Below are positions 22,979 through 35,469 of a stretch of DNA of 37,703 bases, one piece after another. The notes under the pieces are model-generated. The model did no database searches. It was not told the DNA's origin and was given only the letters and a program-made list of their open reading frames with translations. The DNA comes from an uncultured Eubacteriales bacterium (lineage in GTDB: Bacteria; Bacillota; Clostridia; Peptostreptococcales; Anaerovoracaceae), in assembly GCA_949286985.1 (NCBI GenBank), contig CASEEM010000022.1, positions 1 through 37,703 of the forward strand, written 5' to 3'. Within the stretch, counting starts at the first letter, position 1. The number at the start of each line of letters is the position of its first letter. The position numbers and the translations under genes were made by a program.

Positions 22979-23003
22979 CAGAGCAGTTTACCTGCTCTGT
23001 TTT
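22979..23003 (+). terminator. hairpin with T tail at the 5' end of the rpmG transcript
   Basis: CAGAGCAG (22979-22986) pairs with CTGCTCTG (22992-22999) and TTTT follows. It resembles a short terminator, yet it lies about 22 nt downstream of the start site predicted from the promoter at 22922-22950. It may end readthrough from rlmB, act as an attenuator of the ribosomal operon, or serve as a 5' stabilising stem-loop. The sequence alone does not decide. Confidence 0.6.
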
Positions 23004-23041
23004 GAATGGAAGAAACAACGCAACAAGAAGGAGACCTTACG

Positions 23042-23191
23042 ATGAGAAACAAGATCATCCTCGCATGCACCGAGTGCAAGCAGAGAAATTACAACACCAC
23101 GAAGAACAAGAAGAACGATCCGGACAGAATCGAGCTCATGAAGTATTGCAAGTTCTGCGGCAAGCAGACGCTTCATAAGGAGACGAAGTAA
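23042..23191 (+). CDS. rpmG: 50S ribosomal protein L33
   Basis: A 49-residue protein of the large subunit. It has the L33 pattern [22 protein letters not shown] and ends [16 protein letters not shown]. Both CxxC pairs are present, so this is the zinc-binding (C+) form. GAAGGAG precedes the ATG. It lies just upstream of secE, the standard position in Bacillota. The tRNA-Trp gene that often sits between them in other species is absent from the 21-bp gap. Confidence 0.95.
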   Translation: MRNKIILACTECKQRNYNTTKNKKNDPDRIELMKYCKFCGKQTLHKETK

Positions 23192-23212
23192 TTCGGCGAT
23201 TGGAGAATGTCG

Positions 23213-23491
23213 ATGGCAACGAAGCAAGAGTCTGAAAGACACGATCGGGAGACGAAGTCCCCTGAACTCGAGAAATCCAATCATTCCGAGAAAAAGCGAG
23301 GCGGATTGATTGCCAGTCTCCGCGGTACTCGACAGGAGATGGCGAAGGTCGTATGGCCGACGCGTCGTCAGCTGGTTAAGGACACGGTGGTCGTATTTGC
23401 CGTGTGCGCTTTCTTCGCGCTCATTTTCTGGGGAATGGATACGGGATTCCTTGCGATTCTCAGAGGAATTCTCGGCGTGTCGCTCACCTAG
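23213..23491 (+). CDS. secE: preprotein translocase subunit SecE
   Basis: A 92-residue protein with a charged, probably disordered N-terminus, the amphipathic segment RQEMAKVVWPTRRQLVKDT characteristic of SecE, and one membrane helix (about DTVVVFAVCAFFALIFWGM). It clamps SecY in the translocon. I prefer the ATG at 23213, because GGAG at 23202-23205 is 7 nt upstream; for the in-frame ATG at 23207 that site is only 1 nt away. Single-helix SecE is normal for Bacillota. Confidence 0.93.
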   Translation: MATKQESERHDRETKSPELEKSNHSEKKRGGLIASLRGTRQEMAKVVWPTRRQLVKDTVVVFAVCAFFALIFWGMDTGFLAILRGILGVSLT

Positions 23492-23513
23492 CAGATGAGG
23501 GAGATGTTATAAG

Positions 23514-24107
23514 ATGGCAGATAAGATCGACGGCGTGAATACGGTGAGCACCTCGCTTTCCCCTCTGGAAGGCGAAGGACTGCGCGGCGACGGCACGGCA
23601 AAGTGGTATGTTGTCCATACGTATTCCGGCTATGAGAATAAGGTTAAGACGAAGATTGAGAGCATGGTCGAGTATCGCGGCATGCAGGATCTGATCCTGG
23701 ATGTACAGATTCCGACGGAGGAGCGCGTAGAGATCAAGGACGGCCGCCGCAAGACGAAGACCGTCAAGCTCTTCCCGGGCTATGTTATCATCAAGATGAT
23801 CGTCAACAATGAGACCTGGTATCTCGTTCGAAACACCGAAGGTGTTACGGGATTCGTAGGTCACGGCTCGGATCCGATTCCGCTCTCCAAGGAGGAGGTC
23901 GTTCGAATGGGAATCGAGAAGATGAGAATCGAACTGGATGTCGAGGTCGGCGATACGATCCGCATCATCGGAGGACCTTTCGAGGGTCAAGTCGGTATCG
24001 TAGAAGATATCAATCCGGAGAAGCAGATCGTTAAAGCCAAGGTTTCGATGTTCGGTCGAGATACACCTGTAGAACTCGAGTTCTCGCAGGTTGGCAGAAT
24101 ATCCTAA
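23514..24107 (+). CDS. nusG: transcription termination/antitermination factor NusG
   Basis: A 197-residue NusG. The NGN domain that binds RNA polymerase starts at KWYVVHTYSGYENKV (from about residue 30) and includes LFPGYVIIKM and VRNTEGVTGFVG. The KOW domain is in VGDTIRIIGGPFEGQVGIVEDI. The 29-residue leader before the NGN domain is polar and lacks similarity I recognise; B. subtilis NusG has almost none. GGGAG lies 10 nt before the ATG. rplK follows after 29 bp. Confidence 0.95.
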   Translation: MADKIDGVNTVSTSLSPLEGEGLRGDGTAKWYVVHTYSGYENKVKTKIESMVEYRGMQDLILDVQIPTEERVEIKDGRRKTKTVKLFPGYVIIKMIVNNETWYLVRNTEGVTGFVGHGSDPIPLSKEEVVRMGIEKMRIELDVEVGDTIRIIGGPFEGQVGIVEDINPEKQIVKAKVSMFGRDTPVELEFSQVGRIS

Positions 24108-24136
24108 GATGACAATCTTAGAGAAAGGAGAAGACG

Positions 24137-24562
24137 ATGGCAAAGAAGATCGAAGGCTACATCAAGCTTCAGATCCCTGCAGGAGGTGCTACTCCGGCTC
24201 CGCCGGTTGGACCTGCACTCGGTCAGAAGAGCGTCAACATTATGGACTTCTGTAAGCAGTTCAATGCGAAGACGCAGGACCAGCAGGGCATGATCATTCC
24301 GGTCGTCATCACGGTCTACAGTGATCGTTCGTTCACTTTCGTTTGCAAGACGCCTCCGGCAGCAGTTCTTATCAAGAAGGCAGCCGGCATTGAGAGCGGC
24401 TCCGGCGAACCGAACAAGACGAAGGTCGCTTCCATCACGATGGCACAGGCGGAAGAGATCGCACAGACGAAGATGCAGGACCTCAATGCAGCAGACCTCG
24501 CAGCAGCTACCCGTATGGTACTGGGCACGGCACGCAGCATGGGCGTATCTGTAGTAGAGTAA
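24137..24562 (+). CDS. rplK: 50S ribosomal protein L11
   Basis: 141 residues, the standard length. It starts [29 protein letters not shown], the highly conserved L11 N-terminal domain targeted by thiopeptides, and the C-terminal rRNA-binding domain contains [20 protein letters not shown] and ends near RSMGVSVVE. It forms the GTPase-associated centre with L10-L7/L12. GAAAGGAG precedes the ATG. Confidence 0.97.
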   Translation: MAKKIEGYIKLQIPAGGATPAPPVGPALGQKSVNIMDFCKQFNAKTQDQQGMIIPVVITVYSDRSFTFVCKTPPAAVLIKKAAGIESGSGEPNKTKVASITMAQAEEIAQTKMQDLNAADLAAATRMVLGTARSMGVSVVE

Positions 24563-24605
24563 GTGGGAGACGTGAAGAGCGTCGCATGCACCACAAGGAG
24601 GAAAC

Positions 24606-25301
24606 ATGGCAAAGAGAAGCAAGAGATATCGCGCCGCTATGGAGAACTTCGATAAGTCCCAGACTTATGACGTAGCGGAAGCGGTCAATCACGTCAAGGC
24701 CCTCTCGAATGCGAAGTTCGATGAGACGGTCGAAATGCATATCCGTCTCGGCGTAGACGGCCGTCACGCTGACCAGCAGGTCAGAGGAGCAACGGTACTT
24801 CCGCACGGAACCGGTAAGACCAAGAAGGTCCTCGTTTTCGCGAAGGGACCGAAGGCTGAGGAGGCTCAGCAGGCCGGTGCGGATTACGTCGGTGCAGAGG
24901 ATATGGCCGAGAAGATTCAGAAAGAGAATTGGTTTGACTTCGATGCAGTCGTTGCAACGCCGGACATGATGGGCGTCGTCGGACGACTCGGTCGTGTGCT
25001 CGGTCCGAAGGGACTCATGCCGAACCCGAAGTCGGGTACCGTTACGATGGACCTCACCAAGGCTCTCGAGGACATCAAGGCCGGTAAGGTCGAGTATCGT
25101 CTCGACAAGGCAAACATCATCCACGTTATCGTCGGAAAGAGCTCCTTCGATGCAGAGCAGCTCGTCGACAATATCAATGCGATGATCAGCGCTATCGCTA
25201 AGGCTAAGCCGGCAGCGGCAAAGGGTCAGTACTTCAAGAGCGTTACGGTCACGTCGACCATGGGCCCTGGAGTCAAGATCAGCACGGCATCGCTCAGCTA
25301 G
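24606..25301 (+). CDS. rplA: 50S ribosomal protein L1
   Basis: 231 residues, normal length. It contains the L1 signature [15 protein letters not shown] (near 138-152) and [27 protein letters not shown] in domain I. L1 forms the mobile stalk at the E site. In many bacteria it also represses its own operon by binding a leader mimicking its rRNA site; I did not find an obvious copy upstream of rplK. AAGGAGG precedes the ATG. Confidence 0.97.
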   Translation: MAKRSKRYRAAMENFDKSQTYDVAEAVNHVKALSNAKFDETVEMHIRLGVDGRHADQQVRGATVLPHGTGKTKKVLVFAKGPKAEEAQQAGADYVGAEDMAEKIQKENWFDFDAVVATPDMMGVVGRLGRVLGPKGLMPNPKSGTVTMDLTKALEDIKAGKVEYRLDKANIIHVIVGKSSFDAEQLVDNINAMISAIAKAKPAAAKGQYFKSVTVTSTMGPGVKISTASLS

Positions 25302-25319
25302 TCTCTGAAGACAGCAGGC

Positions 25320-25400
25320 GAAAGAGCCGCCATAACAATCGAAAAAGCAACCGTAGACAGTGGGAGCGAAAGCTTAATGACCCACCGAGGTACAAATATA
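25320..25400 (+). ncRNA. ribosomal protein L10 leader
   Basis: The 247-bp gap between rplA and rplJ holds AACCGTAGACAGTGGG, GCGAAAGCTTAATG and CCCACCGAGGT (about 25348-25391). These are the conserved kink-turn and stem elements of the L10 leader of Bacillota. L10, alone or with L7/L12, is expected to bind here and repress rplJ-rplL. A terminator follows directly, so control could work by attenuation. The outer boundaries are approximate. Confidence 0.88.
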
Positions 25401-25408
25401 CATTTGTT

Positions 25409-25437
25409 CCCCCGCTGTCTCCGAAGCGGGGGTTTTT
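25409..25437 (+). terminator. attenuator/terminator after the L10 leader
   Basis: CCCCCGC (25409-25415) pairs with GCGGGGG (25426-25432), followed by five T. It lies between the L10 leader and rplJ, so it ends rplKA transcripts or attenuates rplJL. A second stem, GCTTCCG-TTCG-CGGAAGC (25443-25460), follows immediately. Confidence 0.85.
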
Positions 25438-25548
25438 GTACCGCTTCCGTTCGCGGAAGCCGACCCCAGCGGTTGACAACACATTATGAACAGAAGGTCT
25501 TGGAGACGCATCGCAGGCTTGCGGTTTCTGTTCAAGAAAGGAGAATAC

Positions 25549-26058
25549 ATGTCTGTAGAAGCAAAAGCAGCGAAGCAGGTCGTTATCGACGAGATCAAGG
25601 AGAGATTTGAGAACTCCGCTTCCGTCGTCGTCGTAGATTACCTCGGACTCACGGTAGCCGAGGCGGACGAGATGAGAAAGATGCTCCGTGAGAACGGCGT
25701 CGGCTTCACCGTATACAAGAACACGCTCGCAAAGCGTGCGATCGCAGGAACGGAGTATGAAGGTCTCGGCGAGATTCTTCACGGTTCCAGCGCATTCGCA
25801 TTCAGCGAGGATGACGCTACGGCTCCGGCACGTTTCCTGAAGAAGGCGATCAAGAAGTACAACAAGATGGCTTTCAAGGGCGCTGTCGTTGACGGAAACG
25901 TCTATGATGCAGAACAGGTTCAGGCACTGGCTGATATCCCTTCGAGAGAGGAGCTCATCGCTCGCTTCATGGGAAGCATCCAGTCCCCGCTCTCGCAGCT
26001 CGTCAGAACGTGGGCAGCTGTCGCCGAGGATATGGAGAAGAACGGCGCAGAGGCTTAA
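25549..26058 (+). CDS. rplJ: 50S ribosomal protein L10
   Basis: 169 residues. The N-terminal rRNA-binding domain includes ASVVVVDYLGLTVAEADEMRKMLRENGVGFTVYKNTLAKRA in outline, and the C-terminal helix that docks L7/L12 dimers ends AAVAEDMEKNGAEA. The ATG at 25549 has AAGAAAGGAG 6 nt upstream; an in-frame ATG at 25486 lies in the leader and would add an unrelated basic stretch. It is preceded by the L10 leader that it is expected to bind. Confidence 0.96.
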   Translation: MSVEAKAAKQVVIDEIKERFENSASVVVVDYLGLTVAEADEMRKMLRENGVGFTVYKNTLAKRAIAGTEYEGLGEILHGSSAFAFSEDDATAPARFLKKAIKKYNKMAFKGAVVDGNVYDAEQVQALADIPSREELIARFMGSIQSPLSQLVRTWAAVAEDMEKNGAEA

Positions 26059-26113
26059 TCGACGGGAAGATTATCGTCATGACCGCATGATTGCGGCATA
26101 GATAAGGAAGCAG

Positions 26114-26131
26114 GACCGCAAGGCGGTCTTT
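26114..26131 (+). promoter_or_regulatory. short hairpin between rplJ and rplL
   Basis: GACCGC (26114-26119) pairs with GCGGTC (26123-26128) around a 3-nt loop, followed by TTT. It is too weak to be a convincing terminator. In other bacteria structure in this gap tunes the excess of L7/L12 over L10; that role here is an inference. Confidence 0.35.
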
Positions 26132-26162
26132 ACAGTACAAAATTCAGTAAAGGAGAATTACC

Positions 26163-26528
26163 ATGGATTACAAGGAAATTATTGAAGCCATCAAGGGTAT
26201 GACCATTCTTGAGATCAACGAGCTCGTTAAGGCTTGTGAAGAGGAGTTCGGCGTTTCGGCTGCTGCAGCTGTTGTTGCTGCACCTGCAGGCGGAGACGCT
26301 CCGGCTGCTGAGGAGCAGACGGAGTTCACGGTCGTCCTCAAGGAGGTTGGTCCGGAGAAGATCAAGGTTATCAAGGCTGTTCGTGAGGCTACCGGTCTCG
26401 GACTTAAGGAGGCTAAGGAGCTCGTTGACAGCGCTCCGGCTAACATCAAGGAGAACGTTGAGGCTGCTGAGGCTAACGCTCTCAAGGAGGCTCTCGAGGC
26501 AGTCAGCGCTGTTGTTGAGCTGAAGTAA
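26163..26528 (+). CDS. rplL: 50S ribosomal protein L7/L12
   Basis: 121 residues. The N-terminal dimerisation helix pair ([31 protein letters not shown]) is followed by the Ala-rich hinge (about residues 38-50) and the C-terminal factor-binding domain with [27 protein letters not shown]. It forms the stalk that recruits EF-G and EF-Tu. Its codon use shifts to GCT and GTT for Ala and Val, as expected for a very highly expressed gene. AAAGGAG precedes the ATG, and a strong terminator follows. Confidence 0.97.
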   Translation: MDYKEIIEAIKGMTILEINELVKACEEEFGVSAAAAVVAAPAGGDAPAAEEQTEFTVVLKEVGPEKIKVIKAVREATGLGLKEAKELVDSAPANIKENVEAAEANALKEALEAVSAVVELK

Positions 26529-26560
26529 TCGCTTTACAGACAGTAGAATTGTTAAGAGCG

Positions 26561-26593
26561 ACCGGGCTTCCCATTCGGGAAGCCCGGTTTTTT
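26561..26593 (+). terminator. terminator after rplL
   Basis: A perfect 12-bp stem, ACCGGGCTTCCC (26561-26572) with GGGAAGCCCGGT (26577-26588), closes on an ATTC loop and is followed by a run of T. Confidence 0.93.
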
Positions 26594-26641
26594 GCATGAA
26601 ACGGAGCAAGACACATGACGAGGAGGGCGATTGTCAAGCGG

Positions 26642-26684
26642 TATTTCCAAAAAGGATCAAAAATATTTGATATTTTTGGAAATA
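26642..26684. repeat. 43-bp nested palindrome upstream of the rpoBC promoter
   Basis: TATTTCCAAAAA (26642-26653) is perfectly complementary to TTTTTGGAAATA (26673-26684). Inside it, ATCAAA (26656-26661) and TTTGAT (26666-26671) are also perfectly complementary around AATA; only GG on one side and A on the other are unpaired. No T tail follows, so it does not look like a terminator. It ends 4 bp before the -35 of the rpoBC promoter. Confidence 0.85.
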
Positions 26685-26688
26685 GGGC

Positions 26689-26717
26689 TTGTATTATTGA
26701 TTTGAAGTCAATATAAT
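26689..26717 (+). promoter_or_regulatory. promoter of rpoB-rpoC
   Basis: TTGTAT (26689-26694) and TATAAT (26712-26717) are spaced by 17 bp. The start site would be about 40 bp before the rpoB ATG at 26767. The strong terminator after rplL makes a separate rpoBC promoter necessary. Confidence 0.75.
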
Positions 26718-26766
26718 TATAAGTTGCTATGGAATCGTTTTTACTTAAAGAGTAAGGAGTGATAAT

Positions 26767-29700
26767 ATGCCGAAACCTGTAAACTTTGGAAGGAGAGAAC
26801 GTATGTCGTTCTCGAAGATCAATGAGGTTTGCGAGATGCCGAATCTCATCGATATTCAGACGAAATCATACAAATGGTTCGTTGAAGAGGGACTGGCAGA
26901 GGTACTCGAGGATGTTTCGCCGATTCGCGATACGACCGATACCCTGAGTCTCGAATTCGTCGATTACTCCTTTTCCGATACTCCGAAGTATGATCAGGAG
27001 GAATGCCGCGACCGCGAGGCGACGTATGCGACGGCTCTCAATGTCAAGGTTCGACTGATCAACAAAGAGACAGGAGAGATTAAAGAGCAGCAGGTCTTCA
27101 TGGGAGACTTCCCTCTCATGACGGAGAAGGGCACATTTATCTATAACGGTGCTGAGAGAGCGATCGTCACGCAGCTGGTACGCTCCCCGGGACCGTACTT
27201 TGACTATACGACGGATAAGTCCAATCAGAAGCTGTTCACTTCGCAGGTCATCCCGAACCGCGGTGCATGGCTCGAATATGAGACGGATTCCGCCGGCATT
27301 CTGTATGTCCGCGTCGACCGTACGAGAAAGCTGCCGCTGACAGCTTTCCTTCGTGCGCTGGGACTCAGCAGCAACGAGGACATTTTTGCGGTATTCGGCA
27401 GTGAACCGCACCTTCTCAAGACGCTCGAAAAGGATAATACGCATAACAGCGACGACGGTGTGAAGGAGATCTACAAGAGACTTCGTCCGGGAGATCCGCC
27501 GACGGTCGAGAATGCCCGTTCGATGGTCAACTCCTTGCTCTTCGACCCGCGTCGTTACGATCTCGCGAAGGTCGGTCGTTATAAGTACAATAAGAAGCTC
27601 GGTATCCATAACCGCCTAATTGAAACGACGGCGGCGGAGGACATCATCGACCCGCGCACGGGAGAAATCCTCGTCGAGGAGGGTGGATTCATTTCGCGTG
27701 AGAAGGCGATGGAGATCGAGGATGCCGGTGTTCTGACGGCACTCGTTCACAGCAAGACGGAGGATGATGCCGTCGTCAAGGTCATCGGCAGCCAGTTTGT
27801 CGATCCGAAGAAGTATGTGGATATCGACCTCACGCCGTATAAGCTGTCGGAGAAGGTCTATTATCCGGTTCTCATGGATATTATCGACAATGCCGAGACG
27901 GAGGACGATCTTCGCCTTGCCATTGCGACGAGAAAGAATGAGCTGTCGCCGAAGCATATCATTTACTCCGATATCATCGCTTCGGTCAGCTATCTCCTGA
28001 ACCTCCCGTACGGACTCGGTGAGACGGACGACATCGACCACCTCGGCAACCGCCGCCTGCGTTCGGTCGGCGAGCTGCTCCAGAATCAGTTCCGTATCGG
28101 CTTCACGCGCATGGAGAAGACGATCCGCGAGCGTATGACGACGGAGAATGCGACGCCGCAGCAGCTCATCAATATTCGTCCGGTCACGGGAGCTGTCCGT
28201 GAGTTCTTCGGAAGCTCGCAGCTCTCGCAGTTCATGGACCAGAACAACCCGCTTGCAGAGCTTACGCATAAGAGAAGACTTTCGGCTCTCGGACCGGGAG
28301 GTCTTTCGCGTGAGCGTGCCGGATTCGAGGTTCGTGACGTTCACTATACGCATTACGGAAGAATGTGCCCGGTAGAGACGCCGGAAGGACCGAACATCGG
28401 TCTGATCGGTTCTCTGACCACGTACGGTGTCATCAATGAATACGGATTCATCGAGACGCCGTATCGCCGCGTCGATAAGGAGACCGGTGTCGTTACGGAG
28501 CAGGTTGATTATCTCTCCGCAGATGACGAGGAGCTCATGATCGTCGCTCAGGCCAATGAGCCGCTCGACAGCGAGGGACACTTCATCAACAGCAAGGTCG
28601 CTGTCCGCGGCGTCAAGGGTGAGATCACCATGGTACCGCGTACGGCTGTCGACTATATGGACGTTTCGCCGAAGCAGGTAGTCTCTGTTGCTACGGCGAT
28701 GATTCCGTTCCTCGAGAATGACGACGCGAACCGTGCCCTGATGGGTTCGAACATGCAGCGCCAGGCTGTTCCGCTGCTTGTCACCGAGGCTCCGTATGTC
28801 GGAACGGGTATCGAGTACAAGGCTGCCTGCGATTCCGGTGCGGTTGTCCTTGCGAAGGCTGCCGGCACGGTAGAATATGTTGATGCGACGGAGATTCGCA
28901 TCCGCCGTGATGACAACGGCGAGCTTGATACGTATCAGATGCTCAAGTTCAAGCGAAGCAACCAGGGCACCTGCATCAACCAGCGCCCGATTGTTTCGAC
29001 CGGCGAGCATGTCGAAGCGAAGGAAGTTCTCGCTGACGGTCCGTCGACGAATCTCGGAGAGATTTCCCTCGGAAAGAACCTTCTCATCGGCTTCATGACG
29101 TGGGAAGGATATAACTACGAGGACGCTATCATTCTGAATGAGCGTCTTATCATGGACGACGTACTCACCTCGCTTCATATCGAGAAGTATGAATGTGAGG
29201 CGAGAGATACCAAGCTCGGTGCAGAGGAAATCACGCGTGATATCCCGAACCTCGGAGAGGATGCACTTCGCGAGCTCGACGAGGACGGTATTATCCGCAT
29301 CGGTGCCGAGGTCCATTCCGGCGATATTCTTGTCGGTAAGCTGACGCCGAAGAGCGAGACCGACCTTTCGGCGGAGATCCGCATGCTTCGCGCCATCTTC
29401 GGTGAGAAGTCGAAGGAGGTTCGCGATACGTCGCTGAAGGTTCCGCACGGTGTCACCGGTATTGTTGTCGACGTCAAGGTCTTTACGAGAGAGAACAGCG
29501 GTGCTGAGCTCTCGCCGGGCGTCAACAAGGTTGTTCGCGTTTATATCGTCAACAAGCGTAAGATCAATGTCGGCGACAAGATGGCAGGACGTCACGGCAA
29601 CAAGGGTGTTATCTCCCGTATCCTTCCGGAGGAGGATATGCCGTTCAAGGAAGACGGCGAATGCCTGCAGGTCATGCTGAACCCGCTCGGCGTACCGTCC

Positions 29701-30603
29701 CGAATGAATATCGGACAGGTTCTGGAGGTTCACCTCGGACTGGCTGCCAAGGCAAAGGGCTGGTATATTTCGACGCCGGTCTTTGACGGTGCGAGAGAGC
29801 AGGATGTTGTCAATCTCCTTGAGGAGTGCGGATATCCGAGCAGCGGCAAGCTTCGTCTCCGCGACGGACGTACCGGCGAATACTTCGACGGTCCTGTCAC
29901 GGTCGGATACATGTACATGCTCAAGCTGCACCACTTGGTCGATGATAAGATCCACGCAAGAAGTACGGGCCCTTACTCCCTCGTTACGCAGCAGCCGCTC
30001 GGCGGTAAGGCGCAGTTCGGCGGACAGCGTTTCGGAGAGATGGAGGTCTGGGCACTCGAGGCTTACGGTGCTGCTTATACGCTTCAGGAGATTCTGACGG
30101 TGAAGTCCGATGATATCATCGGTCGTGTCAAGACGTATGAAGCCATCGTCAAGGGTGAGAACATCCCGCAGCCTGGCATTCCGGAGTCCTTCAAGGTACT
30201 CATCAAGGAACTTCAGGCACTGGCTCTCGACGTCCGCGTCATGTCGGGTGATAATCAGGAAATCAAGATCAAGGATACTTCGGAATATGACGAGCCGGCT
30301 TCGGTCGATCGCATGCTGAAGGATGCAGATCGCCATGCGGAAGCGCGTCAGGAGAGAGAGCGTGCGAAGCATGAAGCGATGCTCTCGGAGAGTTTCGCGG
30401 ACTTTGACCTGCACGAGGATGATGCAGCGGCAGACGAAGAGACACACGATGCAGCTTTCGACGAAGAACCTTCGGACGATTTTCTCGATTCAATGAGCTT
30501 CGACCTCGATGATTCCAAGGACGATCTCGGAGACGATCTCATAGATGACGATCTCCTGGATCTCGGAAGCTTCATGGACCATGACGACGAGATGACAGAA
30601 TAA
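26767..30603 (+). CDS. rpoB: RNA polymerase beta subunit
   Basis: 1278 residues. The rifampicin pocket [15 protein letters not shown] begins at residue 480, with D491, H501 and S506 at the positions of E. coli D516, H526 and S531; all are wild type. [18 protein letters not shown] and [17 protein letters not shown] follow. The C-terminal clamp region with [24 protein letters not shown] is intact. B. subtilis RpoB is about 1190 residues; the excess here is mostly a C-terminal acidic tail (about 1190-1278, rich in Asp). TAAGGAG precedes the ATG. The beta lobe is also the expected contact of the CarD-like protein encoded at 12650. Confidence 0.98.
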   Translation: MPKPVNFGRRERMSFSKINEVCEMPNLIDIQTKSYKWFVEEGLAEVLEDVSPIRDTTDTLSLEFVDYSFSDTPKYDQEECRDREATYATALNVKVRLINKETGEIKEQQVFMGDFPLMTEKGTFIYNGAERAIVTQLVRSPGPYFDYTTDKSNQKLFTSQVIPNRGAWLEYETDSAGILYVRVDRTRKLPLTAFLRALGLSSNEDIFAVFGSEPHLLKTLEKDNTHNSDDGVKEIYKRLRPGDPPTVENARSMVNSLLFDPRRYDLAKVGRYKYNKKLGIHNRLIETTAAEDIIDPRTGEILVEEGGFISREKAMEIEDAGVLTALVHSKTEDDAVVKVIGSQFVDPKKYVDIDLTPYKLSEKVYYPVLMDIIDNAETEDDLRLAIATRKNELSPKHIIYSDIIASVSYLLNLPYGLGETDDIDHLGNRRLRSVGELLQNQFRIGFTRMEKTIRERMTTENATPQQLINIRPVTGAVREFFGSSQLSQFMDQNNPLAELTHKRRLSALGPGGLSRERAGFEVRDVHYTHYGRMCPVETPEGPNIGLIGSLTTYGVINEYGFIETPYRRVDKETGVVTEQVDYLSADDEELMIVAQANEPLDSEGHFINSKVAVRGVKGEITMVPRTAVDYMDVSPKQVVSVATAMIPFLENDDANRALMGSNMQRQAVPLLVTEAPYVGTGIEYKAACDSGAVVLAKAAGTVEYVDATEIRIRRDDNGELDTYQMLKFKRSNQGTCINQRPIVSTGEHVEAKEVLADGPSTNLGEISLGKNLLIGFMTWEGYNYEDAIILNERLIMDDVLTSLHIEKYECEARDTKLGAEEITRDIPNLGEDALRELDEDGIIRIGAEVHSGDILVGKLTPKSETDLSAEIRMLRAIFGEKSKEVRDTSLKVPHGVTGIVVDVKVFTRENSGAELSPGVNKVVRVYIVNKRKINVGDKMAGRHGNKGVISRILPEEDMPFKEDGECLQVMLNPLGVPSRMNIGQVLEVHLGLAAKAKGWYISTPVFDGAREQDVVNLLEECGYPSSGKLRLRDGRTGEYFDGPVTVGYMYMLKLHHLVDDKIHARSTGPYSLVTQQPLGGKAQFGGQRFGEMEVWALEAYGAAYTLQEILTVKSDDIIGRVKTYEAIVKGENIPQPGIPESFKVLIKELQALALDVRVMSGDNQEIKIKDTSEYDEPASVDRMLKDADRHAEARQERERAKHEAMLSESFADFDLHEDDAAADEETHDAAFDEEPSDDFLDSMSFDLDDSKDDLGDDLIDDDLLDLGSFMDHDDEMTE

Positions 30604-30619
30604 GACGAGGGGAGGAAAC

Positions 30620-34258
<3,639 letters not shown>

Positions 34259-34270
34259 TCTTTCATAGCA

Positions 34271-34316
34271 AAAAAATCCGCCCCGCGCGCCTCGATGCAC
34301 GGGGCGGATTTGCTTT
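34271..34316. terminator. terminator after rpoC
   Basis: AAATCCGCCCCG (34274-34285) pairs with CGGGGCGGATTT (34300-34311) around a 14-nt loop. The T tract downstream is short (TTTGCTTT), but the A tract upstream gives a T run on the other strand, so the structure could work in both directions. Confidence 0.8.
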
Positions 34317-34323
34317 AAAATGC

Positions 34324-34352
34324 TTGACATGAAAGGCTTTGATTGATATACT
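34324..34352 (+). promoter_or_regulatory. strong promoter of rpsL-rpsG-fusA-tuf
   Basis: TTGACA (34324-34329) and TATACT (34347-34352) are spaced by 17 bp. The leader to rpsL is about 72 nt and contains an imperfect hairpin, GACGTGTCG with CGACGTC (about 34379-34403). Confidence 0.85.
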
Positions 34353-34430
34353 ACTTGAGTTAAAGTCGATTCGTGGGCGACGTGTCGAACCGCGAACGAC
34401 GTCAATAATTTTATAGGAAAGGAGACAATA

Positions 34431-34844
34431 ATGCCTACTATCAACCAATTAGTTCGTCAGGGCAGAAAGAGTTCGGTCAAGAAGTCCGGTTCTCCGGCAC
34501 TCGGAAAGAACATGAACAACTTGAAGAAGACTCTTACCGACGTCAATTCGCCTCAGAAGAGAGGAGTTTGCGTTTCGGTCAAGACCGTAACTCCGAAGAA
34601 GCCTAACTCGGCTCTGCGTAAGGTTGCAAGAGTCCGTCTGACGAATGGTATCGAGGTTACGGCGTATATTCCTGGAATCGGTCACAACCTTCAGGAGCAC
34701 AGCGTCGTTCTCATCCGCGGCGGCAGAGTTAAGGACCTCCCGGGTGTCAGATATCACATTGTCAGAGGTACGCTCGATGCAGCCGGCGTCGCAAACCGTG
34801 GACGCGGCCGTTCGAAGTACGGTGCTAAGAGACCGAAGAAGTAA
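34431..34844 (+). CDS. rpsL: 30S ribosomal protein S12
   Basis: 137 residues. It carries [30 protein letters not shown] and [17 protein letters not shown]. Both lysines where streptomycin-resistance changes usually occur (in KPNSA and in RVKDLPG) are wild type. S12 monitors codon-anticodon pairing in the decoding centre. GAAAGGAG precedes the ATG. The gap to rpsG is 101 bp and holds stacked hairpins. Confidence 0.97.
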   Translation: MPTINQLVRQGRKSSVKKSGSPALGKNMNNLKKTLTDVNSPQKRGVCVSVKTVTPKKPNSALRKVARVRLTNGIEVTAYIPGIGHNLQEHSVVLIRGGRVKDLPGVRYHIVRGTLDAAGVANRGRGRSKYGAKRPKK

Positions 34845-34861
34845 TTGAGTCGGGATATTGT

Positions 34862-35416
<555 letters not shown>

Positions 35417-35469
35417 TCATCGATGAGAAACCCTGATATAGCCAGCAGCATAGCAGGAAGGAGGATGTG

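Noticed and set aside
22903..23041. tRNA gene or other structural RNA between rlmB and rpmG, or a tRNA-Trp between rpmG and secE.
   Set aside because: No cloverleaf, no T-loop GGTTCGA-type sequence and no CCA end is seen in either gap; the first gap holds only the promoter and a hairpin.
25473..25478. Perfect TTGACA in front of rplJ, as a possible separate promoter.
   Set aside because: No -10 is found at 16-18 bp; the expected position reads GGTCTT. The L10 leader and its attenuator upstream explain control of rplJL better.
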